Source: Sipunculus nudus (Eukaryota > Annelida > Sipuncula > Golfingiida > Sipunculidae). From it: a stretch of DNA of 64,000 bases. Both the position numbers and the translations under genes were made by a program. Of the stretch, positions 12,234 through 23,820 are shown in pieces (positions within the stretch are counted from its first letter, which is position 1; each line of letters opens with the position of its first letter). The notes beneath the pieces are model-generated. The model did no database searches and was not told where the DNA came from. It saw only the letters and a program-made list of their open reading frames with translations. Where the stretch lies: NCBI GenBank assembly GCA_026874595.1, contig CM049312.1, positions 26,283,956 to 26,347,955 of the forward strand, given 5' to 3'.

Positions 12234-15200
12234 TATATATATGAATCAATGTTTGAATAGATATGCTGGTTCATTGTATATAGGTGGAAACGTATACACA
12301 GAAAAGTATATATATATATATGCAACTTTCCGTTTAGAATAAAGCAAAGGCCGAAGTTCAGTGTGCAGTTGAAAAAGCAATCAATAAGTACAGGGACGAG
12401 ATGTATGAGGTGAGTATCTGCTACAGTATCAATCCATTGTCTTCGTCAATTTATTCAAACCAACCATGACACCATTCAACAGGTAATATGTATTCCTACT
12501 GTCATATTTCTGTATTTTTAATTCTTAATATTTTTCACCATTATTACTTGGCAGAAAAAAAATGCGGCCTTATTCTGCCGTTGCTATGGTTATTTTACGG
12601 TAAAACTGGGCCGACAAAAATACTAAAAATGGTAATTTTCCTAACATCTTTATCAAAATTTCTCATAGATTTCTCATAAAATTCTCTATGAAAGGAATAA
12701 ATTGACTATACTAGGGAGTTTCCTTCTGTCCATCTGTCTGTGAGTTTGACACTTTTCAAACAGCCTAAAAACACAAACATATTATTTGTTTTGCTTTCAT
12801 TCAGAATATTGGTTATTGATTAGAACAATTCCATATGTTTCACTATCTGTCTGTCGGCCAGTTCATATGTTGGGTTGTCTATCTTAGTTCACCTCTAGCA
12901 AGCGCTCGACCTCTGGTCGTCCAGTCCATCTGTTTGTCTGTTTCTCGCTCTGTGTCTCTTTGCTTGTTTCCCATTACTTTGAAACTTATACATTTGGTTG
13001 AAAATCAAAAGTCCTTGAAGCATCTTGTTTATTGGTCAATATCGGTAAAAAGGTCAGGTCTCATAACTTAATCTAAAATGCTTCTTTTTACAGAAACTTT
13101 AGTTCATTTATACATCATACCATGCTATTTATCTGGAGGTTAAACTGCTTTTACGTTTTACCATATTAACGTATTGTTTTTGCTGAAAAATAGTTGACTT
13201 TGGTGTAATATTAATGCTAGAGAGGTATTATTTCTTTCTTGCATCAGGTAGCATTCTATTCGCAAAACTATACTGTATAACATGTCTCGCTAAATATCAC
13301 GGCGCTTCTCGTAAAACGAGAATTTGCGAGATATCATTTAACGACGCTCTACAGGCATAAATGTTGTAGCAATACTCTTAAAACTGATTCCTTATATAAC
13401 GCCATCTATCTGGAAATAATTTTGTTAATCTTTGAAAAATTGCCACCATGTGGCTTTGCACCTCAAACCTGTAAATAATATTCTTGTGCATTGTATACAA
13501 GACTGTTTATCACAACTTTAACTCCATCGCCTGAAACTTGGATCAATGGCCTTATTCCTTAAGACTCATGAGCTTGCCGTTATCGTCATTACCTAATTTG
13601 GGGTAAAGCCCTGAACATATATTTTCCTCACATATTAAAAGTGAACTGTTCCTCATTTTCTGCGTGTCCTCGGGGCACGTTTTGTGAGGTATCTTGCCTG
13701 ATTCTGCCATTGACATCAGTATGCATAAGGCCAACCACCTGCAGGTGCACTTTAACGGTGAAACATTTTCCCACTTCAGCATGGTCGTCACACTCCGAAT
13801 TTTAACGTCGGTAATTATGCCGAAGCTCCATGGATCTGATTATGAGATCTTACGTTGTTTTTTTTTAAATTTGTTATGTAATTCGGCAAAAAACATATTT
13901 TGATGAAACTTCAAGATTTACATTTTATTTATTTAAGGAATGAGACCTATAACTTGGTGATTATGTGTACCTGAATAGAAGTAGTTGCATTTCGAAACTA
14001 CATTTGGTTACATTATTTTTAAACGGCTCTTTGGCCGTCGTTTCTTTCCTAATATGTTTTGTTAAACTTTGTGTATATAGAACTGAAATAAAAGCTTGTC
14101 AACTATGTTTATGTATCTCTGTCAAATTTTTTTGCTACTAGAGGGCCCATCTTGGTGCTTCAGGTAGCATCTAATTAGTTTGAGAGAACAAATGCAACTC
14201 TTATCAGATCTAACTCAGTATATCCGAGACACCCGGCAATTTCCAATCAACTTTGGATCATTTTGCTGGGGAGGTTATGTTTTTTTTCTGTTTCTGTTGG
14301 GAAGCATATTATATTCTTAAAGACAAAACATTCAAATTCTCGGCTGTTCTTTTTCATAGCTTTCCGTCAAAAGAGAATATGCAAAATTTACAACAAATAC
14401 CTATCACTCCGTTACTGTTTGGTCTAGAGAGGTCTTGTTTTCAGTGTTACGTCGACTTCCGTTGCCTGTCGTGCAATAACTCGCACCGATATATTGAAAC
14501 GAGAACATGCAACATTTCAATAGTTCGATGATTGGCCTAGAAAGGTCTAATTTCCAGTGTTGGGTAGCATTAGGTTGTTTTTAGAGTTCCGTCAAAGCTT
14601 CCCCTTCAATCGAGATCAAGTGCGATTCTATAGAATAAATCGGCAAATTTTGGTGCAAGGTTTGCAAGATGTATCTCATTTTAATATCTTATATATCGAG
14701 TGATTCAGAAAAAAAGTCATAAGGGGTTAATAATTTTATAAATACTACATGCGAGTTATTGGTAGTTGTGTAAAAAGATGTATATAAATTAAATATGTCT
14801 GTAATATTTTATAGATCCTGGATTTCAACTTCCGTATTTATGACAAGAATAAATTGGCCTAGTGAAATGTGTTATACCCAGTGCTGGGTACTGCTTGTTA
14901 CACATGGCGGTCGGTGTCAAGTGTCATCCGGGTATTGGTAATTGGGTACAGGTGTGGTGGCCTTACAAGAAAAAAAAGGCGTTCTGTTCCACATTACGTT
15001 CATTCCAAATCTCATGAACTTAACCAATACTAATGACAGCACTGTTTGCTGGACATCTCCACCAGGAAACCTGTCATAGGGTCAAGAATGTTCCCGACCA
15101 ATGCGAGCAGATTTTCTTTTTTTTTTCAGAATCGGTCTGATCCAGGATACCAATCTCAAATAGAGCAAATACAAGGAAAGAGCCCTATAGGAGGCAGATT

Positions 15201-16591
15201 AGTGGAATTAATCCCTAGAGTGCACGCAAGGAGTGTACCCTATTGTGCCCAAAAAGGTTTTCATATCCAGACAGATAGAGCTACCTTACATAGTCTGCTT
15301 CATTGTTTTATTTGGACATTGGAATATATTATAGTGCTGCAAGAAAATGTAAATTCACTTTCTTTGAAGAGTGCTTATCATATTCACCATCGTTTGTCAA
15401 AAGATGCACTGATGTTTGACTTATCCAAAGTAAGTGGCAATTTTCCTCTCGAACTCATAGTTACCTGGATTGTCCTCTTAAGAATGAATGTTCTCTTCGA
15501 TTTAATCCTTGTTCTCTTCAGTCATTAGTCTGCCATTCCCAGGTTGTCGATCAATTTAACCAGTTCTTTCAAAAAGTGTAATTACCTCATCCACAGAACG
15601 TTGCTTCGTCCTTTCCAGAAATTCTCTAGCGATGCGTCCCCTCACCATCCACTTTCCCCGAAGCAAGACTTGATCAATTCCTTATTAGCAGAGCTCAAAA
15701 CCATGCTGTACACAGACAGATATCGAATTCATCTTAGCAGAGTATTATTTTGGATTTGGCGTGCAAAGAATGTAACCAGTAACACCGGAGCAAGGTTTTG
15801 TCACACCTGTACCAACTAAGCTATACCCAGATGACACTTTACACCGTCTTCCGTCGACATCATGCAATACCGTGCACTGGATATTGCAAATCTCACTGTG
15901 TAAACGCAGTTTTGTCATAAATCAGGAAGATGAACTTGAGAACCAATTAAATTTCACTGACATATTCAAATTATGTACTTGATTATCTTTTAACAATCTA
16001 ACAACCAACAACTTACATATAGTACTTATAAAACTATCAACCCCTCCAGTTCGGGACTTTTTTCTGAATCATCATATATATTATTTATTTACATTTATTA
16101 AACTAGATAGCTGACATGGCCATGCAATTGTTTTATCTATCTTTCTGTTAAACGGTATATCTGATGTTCCAGCAAGTGCTCAAACTATGTTTTTTATATC
16201 GATAGATGAAATTAATATTGAATACATTTTTATATAAATTTTAAATATAAAAATATTATATATCACACTGCAGAGAAAATACATCAGAATGTTAAGAGTA
16301 CCTGCTTTTCCATATAAGAACGTCTACATTGTTATATCATGTTTTGTTATTATGATTATTCCAATATTTATTCAGGTCTGCAAGCCTGGAGCAGACTATA
16401 TGTATCCAGCAGATTTCGCCAAGAAACAGTATGTCGCCTGTTCCATTGGAAAGACTAAATTCATGAGTAAGACTTACAAGTATCAAGAAAAGGTGTCCGA
16501 TGCTATACATGAACTAGACGGCGAGTTTGAAAAACACAGACCTGACTTCTTGAACATGAATGAGCAGAATAAGGGCTGTTTCATTATGTAA
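3513..16591 (+). CDS. Atlastin-like dynamin-superfamily GTPase with repeated helical modules and CaaX end (5' partial, 14 exons)
   Basis: Spliced coding exons read by eye: 3513-3563, 3751-3819, 3935-4027, 5664-5848, 6515-6635, 6753-6809, 6924-6995, 7156-7359, 7515-7586, 7844-8041, 8213-8275, 11693-11902, 12338-12409, 16376-16591. They give about 560 residues. Residues 1-71 match the atlastin stretch from the YNL..I.E..L helix through KPFQ to FLVRDW; R47-D48 is the RD base-recognition pair. Residues 72-192 match the rest of the atlastin GTPase domain and the linker, including a PFPGLKV segment, with an extra acidic stretch. Four helical modules follow (193-560), and the protein ends CFIM. Atlastins fuse ER membranes using a GTPase, a three-helix bundle and a two-helix membrane hairpin; no hairpin is visible here. 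The P-loop and switch exons are not in the window, so at least 3.5 kb of intron lies upstream. The boundaries of exons 4/5 (donor GTTTCA, phase 2) are the least certain. A prenylated GBP-like role is inference. Confidence 0.82.
5611..5649. repeat. (TA)n tract next to a splice acceptor
   Basis: The tract ends 14 bases before the CAG acceptor at 5661-5663 of exon 4, in place of a usual polypyrimidine tract. Confidence 0.9.
6924..7359 (+). other. Helical module 1 (short exon 6924-6995 + long exon 7156-7359)
   Basis: The short exon gives 24 residues (AIIEQYNQMIV..., ending FEE) and the long exon 68 residues rich in E, K and Q. It lies where atlastins begin the middle-domain three-helix bundle. 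Both introns are phase 0. The long-exon donor is the non-consensus GTTTCA and sits about 10 bases from a (TA)n tract. Confidence 0.65.
7370..7449. repeat. (TA)n tract next to a splice donor
   Basis: The tract starts about 10 bases after the donor at 7360. Confidence 0.9.
7515..8041 (+). other. Helical module 2 (short exon 7515-7586 + long exon 7844-8041)
   Basis: The short exon (KRKEDICLHALKEAKKLY, then HENMKE) has the atlastin-like A..AK..Y...M pattern. The long exon (66 residues) is helical and charged, with AHEQAAEKARAQF and YQSQLEDFL. Phase-0 borders on both sides. Confidence 0.65.
8276..11692 (+). other. Large intron between exons 11 and 12
   Basis: 3.4 kb with no recognised coding exon. 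It holds (TA)n tracts at about 10102-10148, 11174-11242 and 11385-11435, a promoter-like block at 10446-10500 and a second TATA-like run near 10991. Open frames 9671-9931 and 10642-10885 match no family I know. Confidence 0.55.
10446..10500 (+). promoter_or_regulatory. Promoter-like block: inverted CCAAT, CRE and TATA-like box
   Basis: In order: ATTGGCCAAT (two overlapping CCAAT motifs), GGGACTTTTG (a partial kappaB-like site), TGACGTCA (full CRE palindrome) and CATATAATCC (TATA-like). About 80 bases on, GACAG/GTATGC could be a splice donor of a short leader exon. This could drive a short form of the host gene holding only exons 12-14, or belong to an old mobile element. Confidence 0.4.
12338..16591 (+). 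other. Helical module 4 with C-terminal CaaX box (short exon 12338-12409 + last exon 16376-16591)
   Basis: The short exon has AKAEVQCAVEKAINKYRDEM. The last exon (71 residues plus stop) has FAKKQYVACSIGKTKFMSKT, then a helix ending FLNMNEQNKGCFIM. It resembles the atlastin bundle (FKQLALDHFKKTKKMGGKDF), but where atlastin continues into its membrane hairpin this protein stops at CFIM. Met at the last position favours farnesyltransferase in known CaaX proteins. Confidence 0.68.
12410..16375 (+). other. Large last intron
   Basis: 4 kb with no exon I can support. A 160-codon open frame at 15046-15528 lies inside but matches nothing known. Between 14.1 and 14.9 kb a motif like GGCCTAGAAAGGTCT...CAGTGTTGGGTA recurs about three times with drift, suggesting a decayed local repeat. 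Confidence 0.5.
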
Positions 16592-17362
16592 CTGCTCATA
16601 TGATTCTGTTCACTGTAAACTTTGACATCTTTTTATATGTGTTAACATTTCAACTGCAAATCTGCTTGGAGTGCTACAATCAGTTAATTCGGTATGTTTT
16701 CACTTAAAAAAAGATTGGATTACCAGGATATTACCTCATTGACGAATCAGCAAACGTTGCAGATCTTTTTAATTTTTAGAATTGGATTTTTCAGTAAATT
16801 AGAATTTGCTTTCAAGACAAATGACATTAAGCAACGAGTGTGACAGCACCACCATCTATTGCACCTTTACTGCAAGGGCTTTCAACAAACTGAGTTTTCT
16901 TAGTTGTAAATCAAAGCATGGATTGGTCCCGAATATTTAGGTTAACACATCTTTGTGAATACTATTACAACCCGCTGACATACTTCAAGATAGATTGAAC
17001 TGCTCACACATTCAAGACGGAGATTCAGTCTTGGAGAAGAGCTTGATTACCCACATTCTACTTATGTCTTAGACAGATGACTTATTTCAAATCCGTTTAG
17101 TTAAAAATATGTTTGTAATATAAAAAGGTGTATGGATGTTTTATGGATAAGCTACACAACATATATTTCATCGTAGACCTTGTGTGTGCAGAGGTCCTAG
17201 CATTACATGACCATACTCTGGTCACGTTCATAAACATTTGAGAAAAAAATAGTAAATGTAGATTTTAGATATTATTATGTACATATTCGAGCGGAAAAAG
17301 ACGCATGTTGAATGGTAGACGGCATGCAAAGAAATATATTCTGTCTTTATGTTTTGGTTTTG

Positions 17363-17368
17363 AATAAA
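17363..17368 (+). terminator. Poly(A) signal AATAAA of the atlastin-like gene
   Basis: A canonical AATAAA lies 772 bases after the stop codon and is the best-placed signal on this strand. The 3' UTR would run 16592 to about 17385. Confidence 0.5.
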
Positions 17369-17389
17369 TCGTATCTGCTATATCTTCTT

Positions 17390-20300
17390 GAGTGGCTGTG
17401 TCTTTTCCGCAAAGTATTTGATATACAGGTCAATGTGGAACATAAACGCATCCTTTAAACTTTAAATGTTTTTTTTTTCGCAAATTTAATCACAGGATGG
17501 CATAAATGAGGCATCCAGAGTAAGGTCAGACCCTCATGTGTATTTGGAGTGCAACTTTATTTAAGAAAACTCATGGATATACTGAAAAGTATTCACCATT
17601 TACAGTAACTGAACAACTGATTAAGATCTCCCAACCCGAGAGCACATACTGACACATGTATGAATCGATGAATCGCATGACCATAGGCCCTTTAGAATTA
17701 ATCCTAGACACAGTTCAATAGCATATCTAATGGATCTTATTAAGAAGGCTTACATGAAATATCATGGACACCAATAGTCTGCAAAACATTCACGAAAGTA
17801 TGTGAAACAAAATCTTGAGTTAACTGGGGATGATGTCCATGGATGGCCTGAAAGGCGAATAAAGAGAAGGCCTGATTACAATAACATTAAAACTGAAGAG
17901 TCGGTTTCTACTGCCTGATCAGTAGAAAAAAAATTTAGCTCAGGTGACTGAAATCATCTTAGCTATAGCGGTCACTCTTTGTTCCATCGTCCGTCCGGTT
18001 GTCCGTTAACAGGGCACAAATCGTAACCATTGGACCCCAGAATCTCCTGACTTGACATCCAGGGGGTCTCCCAGGACACCTGAAATTAATCACTGCGTCA
18101 TATAATCTCTGGGTGATTGGCCTTGTTTGTGCACCACAGAATAAAACAAAAATGTTACAAACGCTTCAGTATCTAAATGACTGATGCAACAATTGCCATG
18201 ATTCTTTCCGTCTTTATTTCCTGATGGCAACACTTTTATTTTTCTCTATTTTTGTATTTTTCTCTAACTTTGTGATGAAGTAGTAAACGAAGTCGTTCGG
18301 TTATTAACAGACGCTTATCGTAAGCTTTAAACCGAGAAACGTTTAATTGTTCACACAGGAAGGTCAAAGGTGAATCTCCTTGGATACCTGAAATTAAGTC
18401 AGGCACTTTTTTCAGAAATCAAATGATAAAGGAAAAGCATGAAAATAGCAGTTTTATTTTGCTAAATAAGTAAAAGCACAGCAAAACAAAGGAAATTATA
18501 TGGTTTTATCTTCTTGAAAGAAATGTCGGAGCGGCAGCAGCTCAAAATTGGAAAGTTTTTATTGAAAATCAAAATAAAAATTTTTGATGCGGGGGTTTAA
18601 AATTGATGCGGGCGGTGCCTGAGAACCATACCTTTAATTTTTTTTGCCCTAATTATTATTATTATTATTATCATTACGTGATATGTATTTTCATTCTATG
18701 ATTTTTTTTATTTCATCTATATGGACAAAATTTAGAGCCATGTTATTTTTTTTCTTGTAAATTGATGTAATCCTCGTTGTAGAAAAAATGATGCTAATTT
18801 TGCCGGCTAGGCAGCTGCTTTTTAGGAGGTGGGGTGAGAGTTCCTCGGTGTTATGACAAAGCAGAATGTATTAATGGAAAGACTAACACAGGCGAGCACA
18901 TCACTCCAACAGACAGCCATTCAGCCTGTAGCTGTATTTCTGTCTGAACTCAGGACACCACGAATAAGCAAATTTGTGATTCTATGATCCAATAAATGTA
19001 TGAAATGATCTCAAGCTCTCATCATTTGCCTAGGGCACAATATATATCACACATTTAATGTCATAACTCGACTTACATCGTTACATGACCCAGCCATCCA
19101 ACTGTTACCTCTGTTATACTCCATCCTGTCTGTATTTGCCCAGCTTATTTCAGTGCAGGTGAAATAAGTAAAGGAAGCTCTAGTCTTCCTGTGTGTTCTG
19201 TGTAATATATCTTGTAAGTACTGGCCCCATGATTAAACATCAGAATATGTACTGGCCTTATACATAAACATCAGGATATGTACTTGTCCTATAAGTAAAC
19301 ATCAGGATAATAATAATCTTCTGTTTTCCAGTGCCAGTACCATTACAATGTCTTTGTGAAATGCTATGAAGGATTCAGTTACTATTTGCCCTGAAAATCA
19401 CAAGATTCACAACAACAACTCCACCCCCACATGCAAACCAGCCCAGCCAGTTCAGGAGCACGCAACATATGGTGACATCTGTTGGCGGCCCAAGGGACTT
19501 CCAGCTCAGCTTCAGATTCTCAGACATAAAGTTTCCCTGTTTATCAGGCCTCGGGCTCCTCTCCTCATATGCGGTTCGCACCTTTGTTCACCTGTAACTT
19601 AGGCCTCTGTCATCTGGCTAATTTCCATTTGAAATTATTACTCAATCTACATATCATAGCGTAGGCTTAATACTTCTTAATACTGCCACCTTTGTCAAAG
19701 AAATATATATTTATCCGTGTGTCGTTATCTGCTCCAAAACATCTTCCTGTTAAAACAAAGGAAAATGTTAATACCTTGTTTTAAAATGACCCGCACGACC
19801 ACCATTTTGACAGTTTCGGAAGCGCCTGGAGAATTCCAGGATATCCAGACCCAAGATTGAAATCCATATTAAACATTGATATTCTACATGTACTTTGCCT
19901 ATGGGTATTATCAGTTTTGCAACATTGGGTAACAAGCATTACCGAAATAATATAATAAACAGTTGTCTGATACTAATCGAGGTACATACCTGCCTCTGTG
20001 GAAGTTAAGTATCCGGTAGTACCGCGGTTTGGTGGGATAAAACTCGCTGAGTAATCAGAATGGAGGGGTAAGCATTCCACGTGTTTTTTTAGGATACGAT
20101 TGAAATACCCTTTTAAATAACACGCTTTTTACCCGATATCGAGGAGGAAAAGGTTGGCCGAACTACTGTGTATCGTCTTAGCGGTGAACTTACCCTATTT
20201 AATGTAATTTTTCTAATTTTATTCAACAGATATGTCCATGAGAGTGTTTACAGAATAAATATGAAGGTACCTGTACGACAAGAATGGTATGTTATTGTGA

Positions 20301-20690
20301 AGCCTCCTGGATGCACAGACCTGTACAAATCCAGAAGACATCACCTCCTGGTAAGACGGAGCGAATCTGTAAGGATCTATATTGATATTTCACCATGCTT
20401 TGCTGATTTTATGGTGTGGAGAGGGGAACTTCTGCTGCGGAGTATAACGTTTTTACCACAAGGCCACGTCCTTCCCCTATACCTTAATATTATGGAGCCA
20501 GTCCACGTAGGACGTGGTTAGTGAGTTTATTTCTTCGTCCGTATTTAGGTAAAAAAATTAAAGGATTGACCAACTTAGGGGGGGGGGGGGTTAGAGGTAG
20601 TTATCTGAGATTTTCGCAATATTAGTTCTATGGGCTACAGGTTAGCCCCTGATATTTATATCCGCCAAAACAAAGTTTTGAGGATATTAT
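17390..20690. other. Intergenic, repeat-derived
   Basis: No gene seen. Holds a dispersed repeat copy at 17937-18110 (GGGCACAAATCGTAACC family) and a second repeat at 18420-18660 whose inverted partner lies at 24975-25140. The open frames at 19366-19602 and 20168-20521 have no recognisable pattern. Confidence 0.5.
18420..18660 (+). repeat. Dispersed repeat, inverted partner at 24975-25140
   Basis: Shares GCGGGCGGTGCCTGAGAACC, the following ATACCTTT and the motif GGAAAAGCATGAAAATA with the reverse complement of 24975-25140. Confidence 0.65.
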
Positions 20691-22260
20691 GTTTTTGACG
20701 GGGTTCCGCCGCCGCCGCCGTATTTGTTTCCGGAGAATTCCTCTGAGACTACTGGACTGATTTTTCCGAAACTTGCACCAATCATCGGGTAACATGTGAA
20801 CTGGTGCCTAACCAATTGGCGTTGACCTCTGACCTTTCCTATCTGCCAAGCGTCCATATGTGCGTCTGTTTCCACACATAAACCCAAATGTCTCGGGAAC
20901 CGTTTGACCGATCAGGAAAAAAATTTGTACAAATGTAGCCCTTGGATAGCTTTATAACATACACAAAAATATGGTGGCGCCACCTGCAACCATGTTTGCA
21001 CAGTGTCCATTTGTTCGTCTGCCTTGGGTTAAAATCACTCATATCTCTGCAGTGGTTTGACTGATTCACCTGAAATTCGGCGTGCGTATACATCCTGGAT
21101 AGCTCTCTTGATTTTATGACAGGTGGTGCCACCTACATTCACGTTCACGCTGCAGACATCCATGCTTATATCCCCGGACTGGTTTGACGTATCTTCCTGA
21201 AAAATTGCATGTGTATAGATCTCATATAGCTTTTTGTCATACGCAAAACTGGTGGCGCCTCCTGCAATCATTTTTGCACAGCGTCCGTATGTTTGTCTGC
21301 CGTGGTACAAAATCACTCATATCTCGGCAGTGGTTTGACATATCTGCCTAAAATTTTGCAGGTTTATACATCCTGGACAGCTTTCTTGATTTTATGACAC
21401 GTGGCGCCACCTACATTCTAGTTTACGCTGCAGACATCAAGCTTCCAAGACCGATTGGGCCAAAATTTTGCATGTGTACAGATCTCACATAGCTCTTTAT
21501 CATACACAAAACTTGAGCGACCACCTACAACTATTTTGCACAGCGTTCGTCTGTTTGTCTGCCGTGGGCTAAACTCACTCATATCTCAGTAGTGGTTTGA
21601 CTTATCGGCCTAAAATTTTGCGTGTTTATACATCTTGGATAGCTTTTTCGATTTTTTTGCAGGTGGCGCCACCTACATTTATGTTTACGCTGCAGACATT
21701 CAGGCTCATATCTCAGGACTGGTTGGACATATCCCCCTAAAATGTTGCATGTGTATAGATCTCACAAAGGTCTTAATCATAAGCAAAATTGGTGGCGCCA
21801 CCTGCATCATTTTTGCACAAGTCCTTCTGCTGTCTGCTGTGGGATAAAATCACTCGTACACATGTAGTGGTTTGACTTATCTGCCTAAATTTTTGCGTGT
21901 TTATACATCTTGGATAGCTTTCTCGATTTTTTGGCAGGTGGCGCCACCAACATTTATGTTAACGCTGCAGACATTCAGGCTTATATCTCAGGACTGGTTG
22001 GACATATCTCCCTGAAATTTTGCATGTGTATAGATCTCACATAGCTCTTAATCATAAACACAATTGGTGGCGCCACTTGCCACCCTTTTTGCACAAGTCC
22101 TTCTGTTGTCTGCTGTTGGATAAAATCACTCGTACACATGTAGTGGTTTGAATTATCTGCCTAAAATTTTGCATATGTATACAACTTGGACAGCTTTCTG
22201 GATTTTGTGGTAGGTGGCGCAACCTACATACACATTTCGGCTGCAGACATCCATGCTAAT
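20690..22260. repeat. Degenerate tandem array centred on GGTGGCGCCACC
   Basis: About five copies of a roughly 280-base unit made of two related halves of about 130-150 bases. Each half contains the palindrome GGTGGCGCCACC or a close variant, an AGTGGTTTGAC-type motif and a GATAGCTTT or GATCTCACATAGCT motif. Exact palindromes at 20973, 21662, 21791 and 21937. Reverse-strand open frames here are by-products of the repeat. Confidence 0.8.
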
Positions 22261-22496
22261 ATGCAACACACCTCACTCTATTTCCCCTTGCCACTCAATC
22301 CATGCCTCACTTCACCCGTTCCACTCGGATACACGTAGTCGCTTGTCGACTACCTGTATCCTAGTTATTTATGATCTTGAACTTATATCCAAGGTCGAAC
22401 ACTTCATAACAACTAAGTTGCGGGCGTCGGACAACTTGAAATTAATTCATAGCTAAGCAGGGATATTGTTCTCTCTTAGTCCACCTTTGACATTAC

Positions 22497-22930
22497 GGGA
22501 AAATCTACAAAATCTGCTGCGCAGGTGAATGCGACATGACTACTCGGCTAAGTTCATAAATGATATTGATATTCAATCCACAAATTGGCGAATAGCTTTT
22601 GACAAAAAATAACAGTACAGTAACTCAATGAGAGAATTCCGTGATTTGTGGTGTGTGTGTGCGTGTATGTGTATGAGAGAGAGAGAGAGAAAAAGAAAGA
22701 GAGACATAGAGTGAGAGAGAGAGGAAGAAAGAGAACCTTTCGGGAAAACCTACAAAATCTTCTGCGCACGTGAACGTGACATGGTGACCACTGGTGCTGC
22801 CATCTGCTGCCGGCAGATGTTCCTAAATTATGTTCAATCAACAAATTGGCGAACAGGTTTTTACAGAATAGTGTAGTAACCCCCATTTAGAGACATCCGC
22901 AATATGTAGTTTTCATGCGCAGGCGTGTGT
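22497..22930. repeat. Local tandem duplication of about 244 bases with GT/GA tracts
   Basis: Two diverged copies begin near 22497 and 22741 (CGGGAAAA-CTACAAAATCT, AAATTGGCGAA). Each ends in a GT-rich tract. A third fragment (GTGCTGCCATCTGCTGCCGG) is at about 24896. Confidence 0.65.
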
Positions 22931-22944
22931 GTATGCGTGTGTGT

Positions 22945-22974
22945 GTGGGGGGGGGGGGGAGAGACGGAGTGTGT

Positions 22975-23005
<31 letters not shown>

Positions 23006-23010
23006 GGGGT
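22945..23010. repeat. G homopolymer and GT tract
   Basis: Runs of G flanking a (GT)n tract. Confidence 0.9.
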
Positions 23011-23420
23011 TACTGGTGAGATTTGAGATTTGTTGAGCTAGATCTCCAAATGTCTAGACCGATTGACACATACTTCTACTCATGGCCGGGATCTTCACAT
23101 TATTGCTTATGACTGCCTCGTATCAAAATGGAGTCTCAGCCAATAATTTCCGGGATTTCACAATGCCACACCCTGCATTGATGTGATTTCATAAAATGAT
23201 CTATTAAGGAGATATATTATTATCTTTGAACATTTGATTAAAACTCGACGATCAGGACAAAATAAAAATAACTAACATAACCAATACCAGGTTCTTTTGC
23301 TGATTAACCTTTTACTGTTATCAGGTTGAAATCCAGTCATACATTTTTTTAAAAATTAAATAGAACTCTTGGGTGATGTAAAATTACTTTAATAAATCAA
23401 ATTGAACACAGTTTTTTTGT

Positions 23421-23433
23421 ATGTATATATGTA

Positions 23434-23483
<50 letters not shown>

Positions 23484-23580
23484 CCACTTTTATGGTCCCA
23501 CTAGGTTTATATATATATATTTATATATAAATATATATTATAAATATATATATTTTATATTATATGTTAATATAGTGTAT
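23421..23580. repeat. (TA)n tract and AT-rich drift
   Basis: A pure TA run to about 23479, followed by imperfect TATAAATATA sequence. Confidence 0.9.
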
Positions 23581-23820
23581 TCACTATCGGAAATGGAAAA
23601 TGAATAAAATAACGATACTGAAATTAATATTATTTGAATAAATGTCAAAATATATCTTACATTAAGGCTGTAGAATAAAAGGATCTCAGAGATCGAACTT
23701 CGGTCTAACAAAATACTAATCCAAATCATCAGACGGCATCAAGCGATCGCTTGGCGATTGCACACATTTAGTTGTTTATTGCTTTTAAAATGTATTTTTA
23801 ATCTTAACAGGGATATTGCA

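Noticed and set aside
20168-20521. 117-codon frame starting at GTG
   Set aside because: No ATG at the start, no recognisable motif, and next to repeats.
20687-21316. Reverse-strand open frames of up to 97 codons
   Set aside because: They repeat with the tandem array and overlap each other; they are by-products of the repeat unit.
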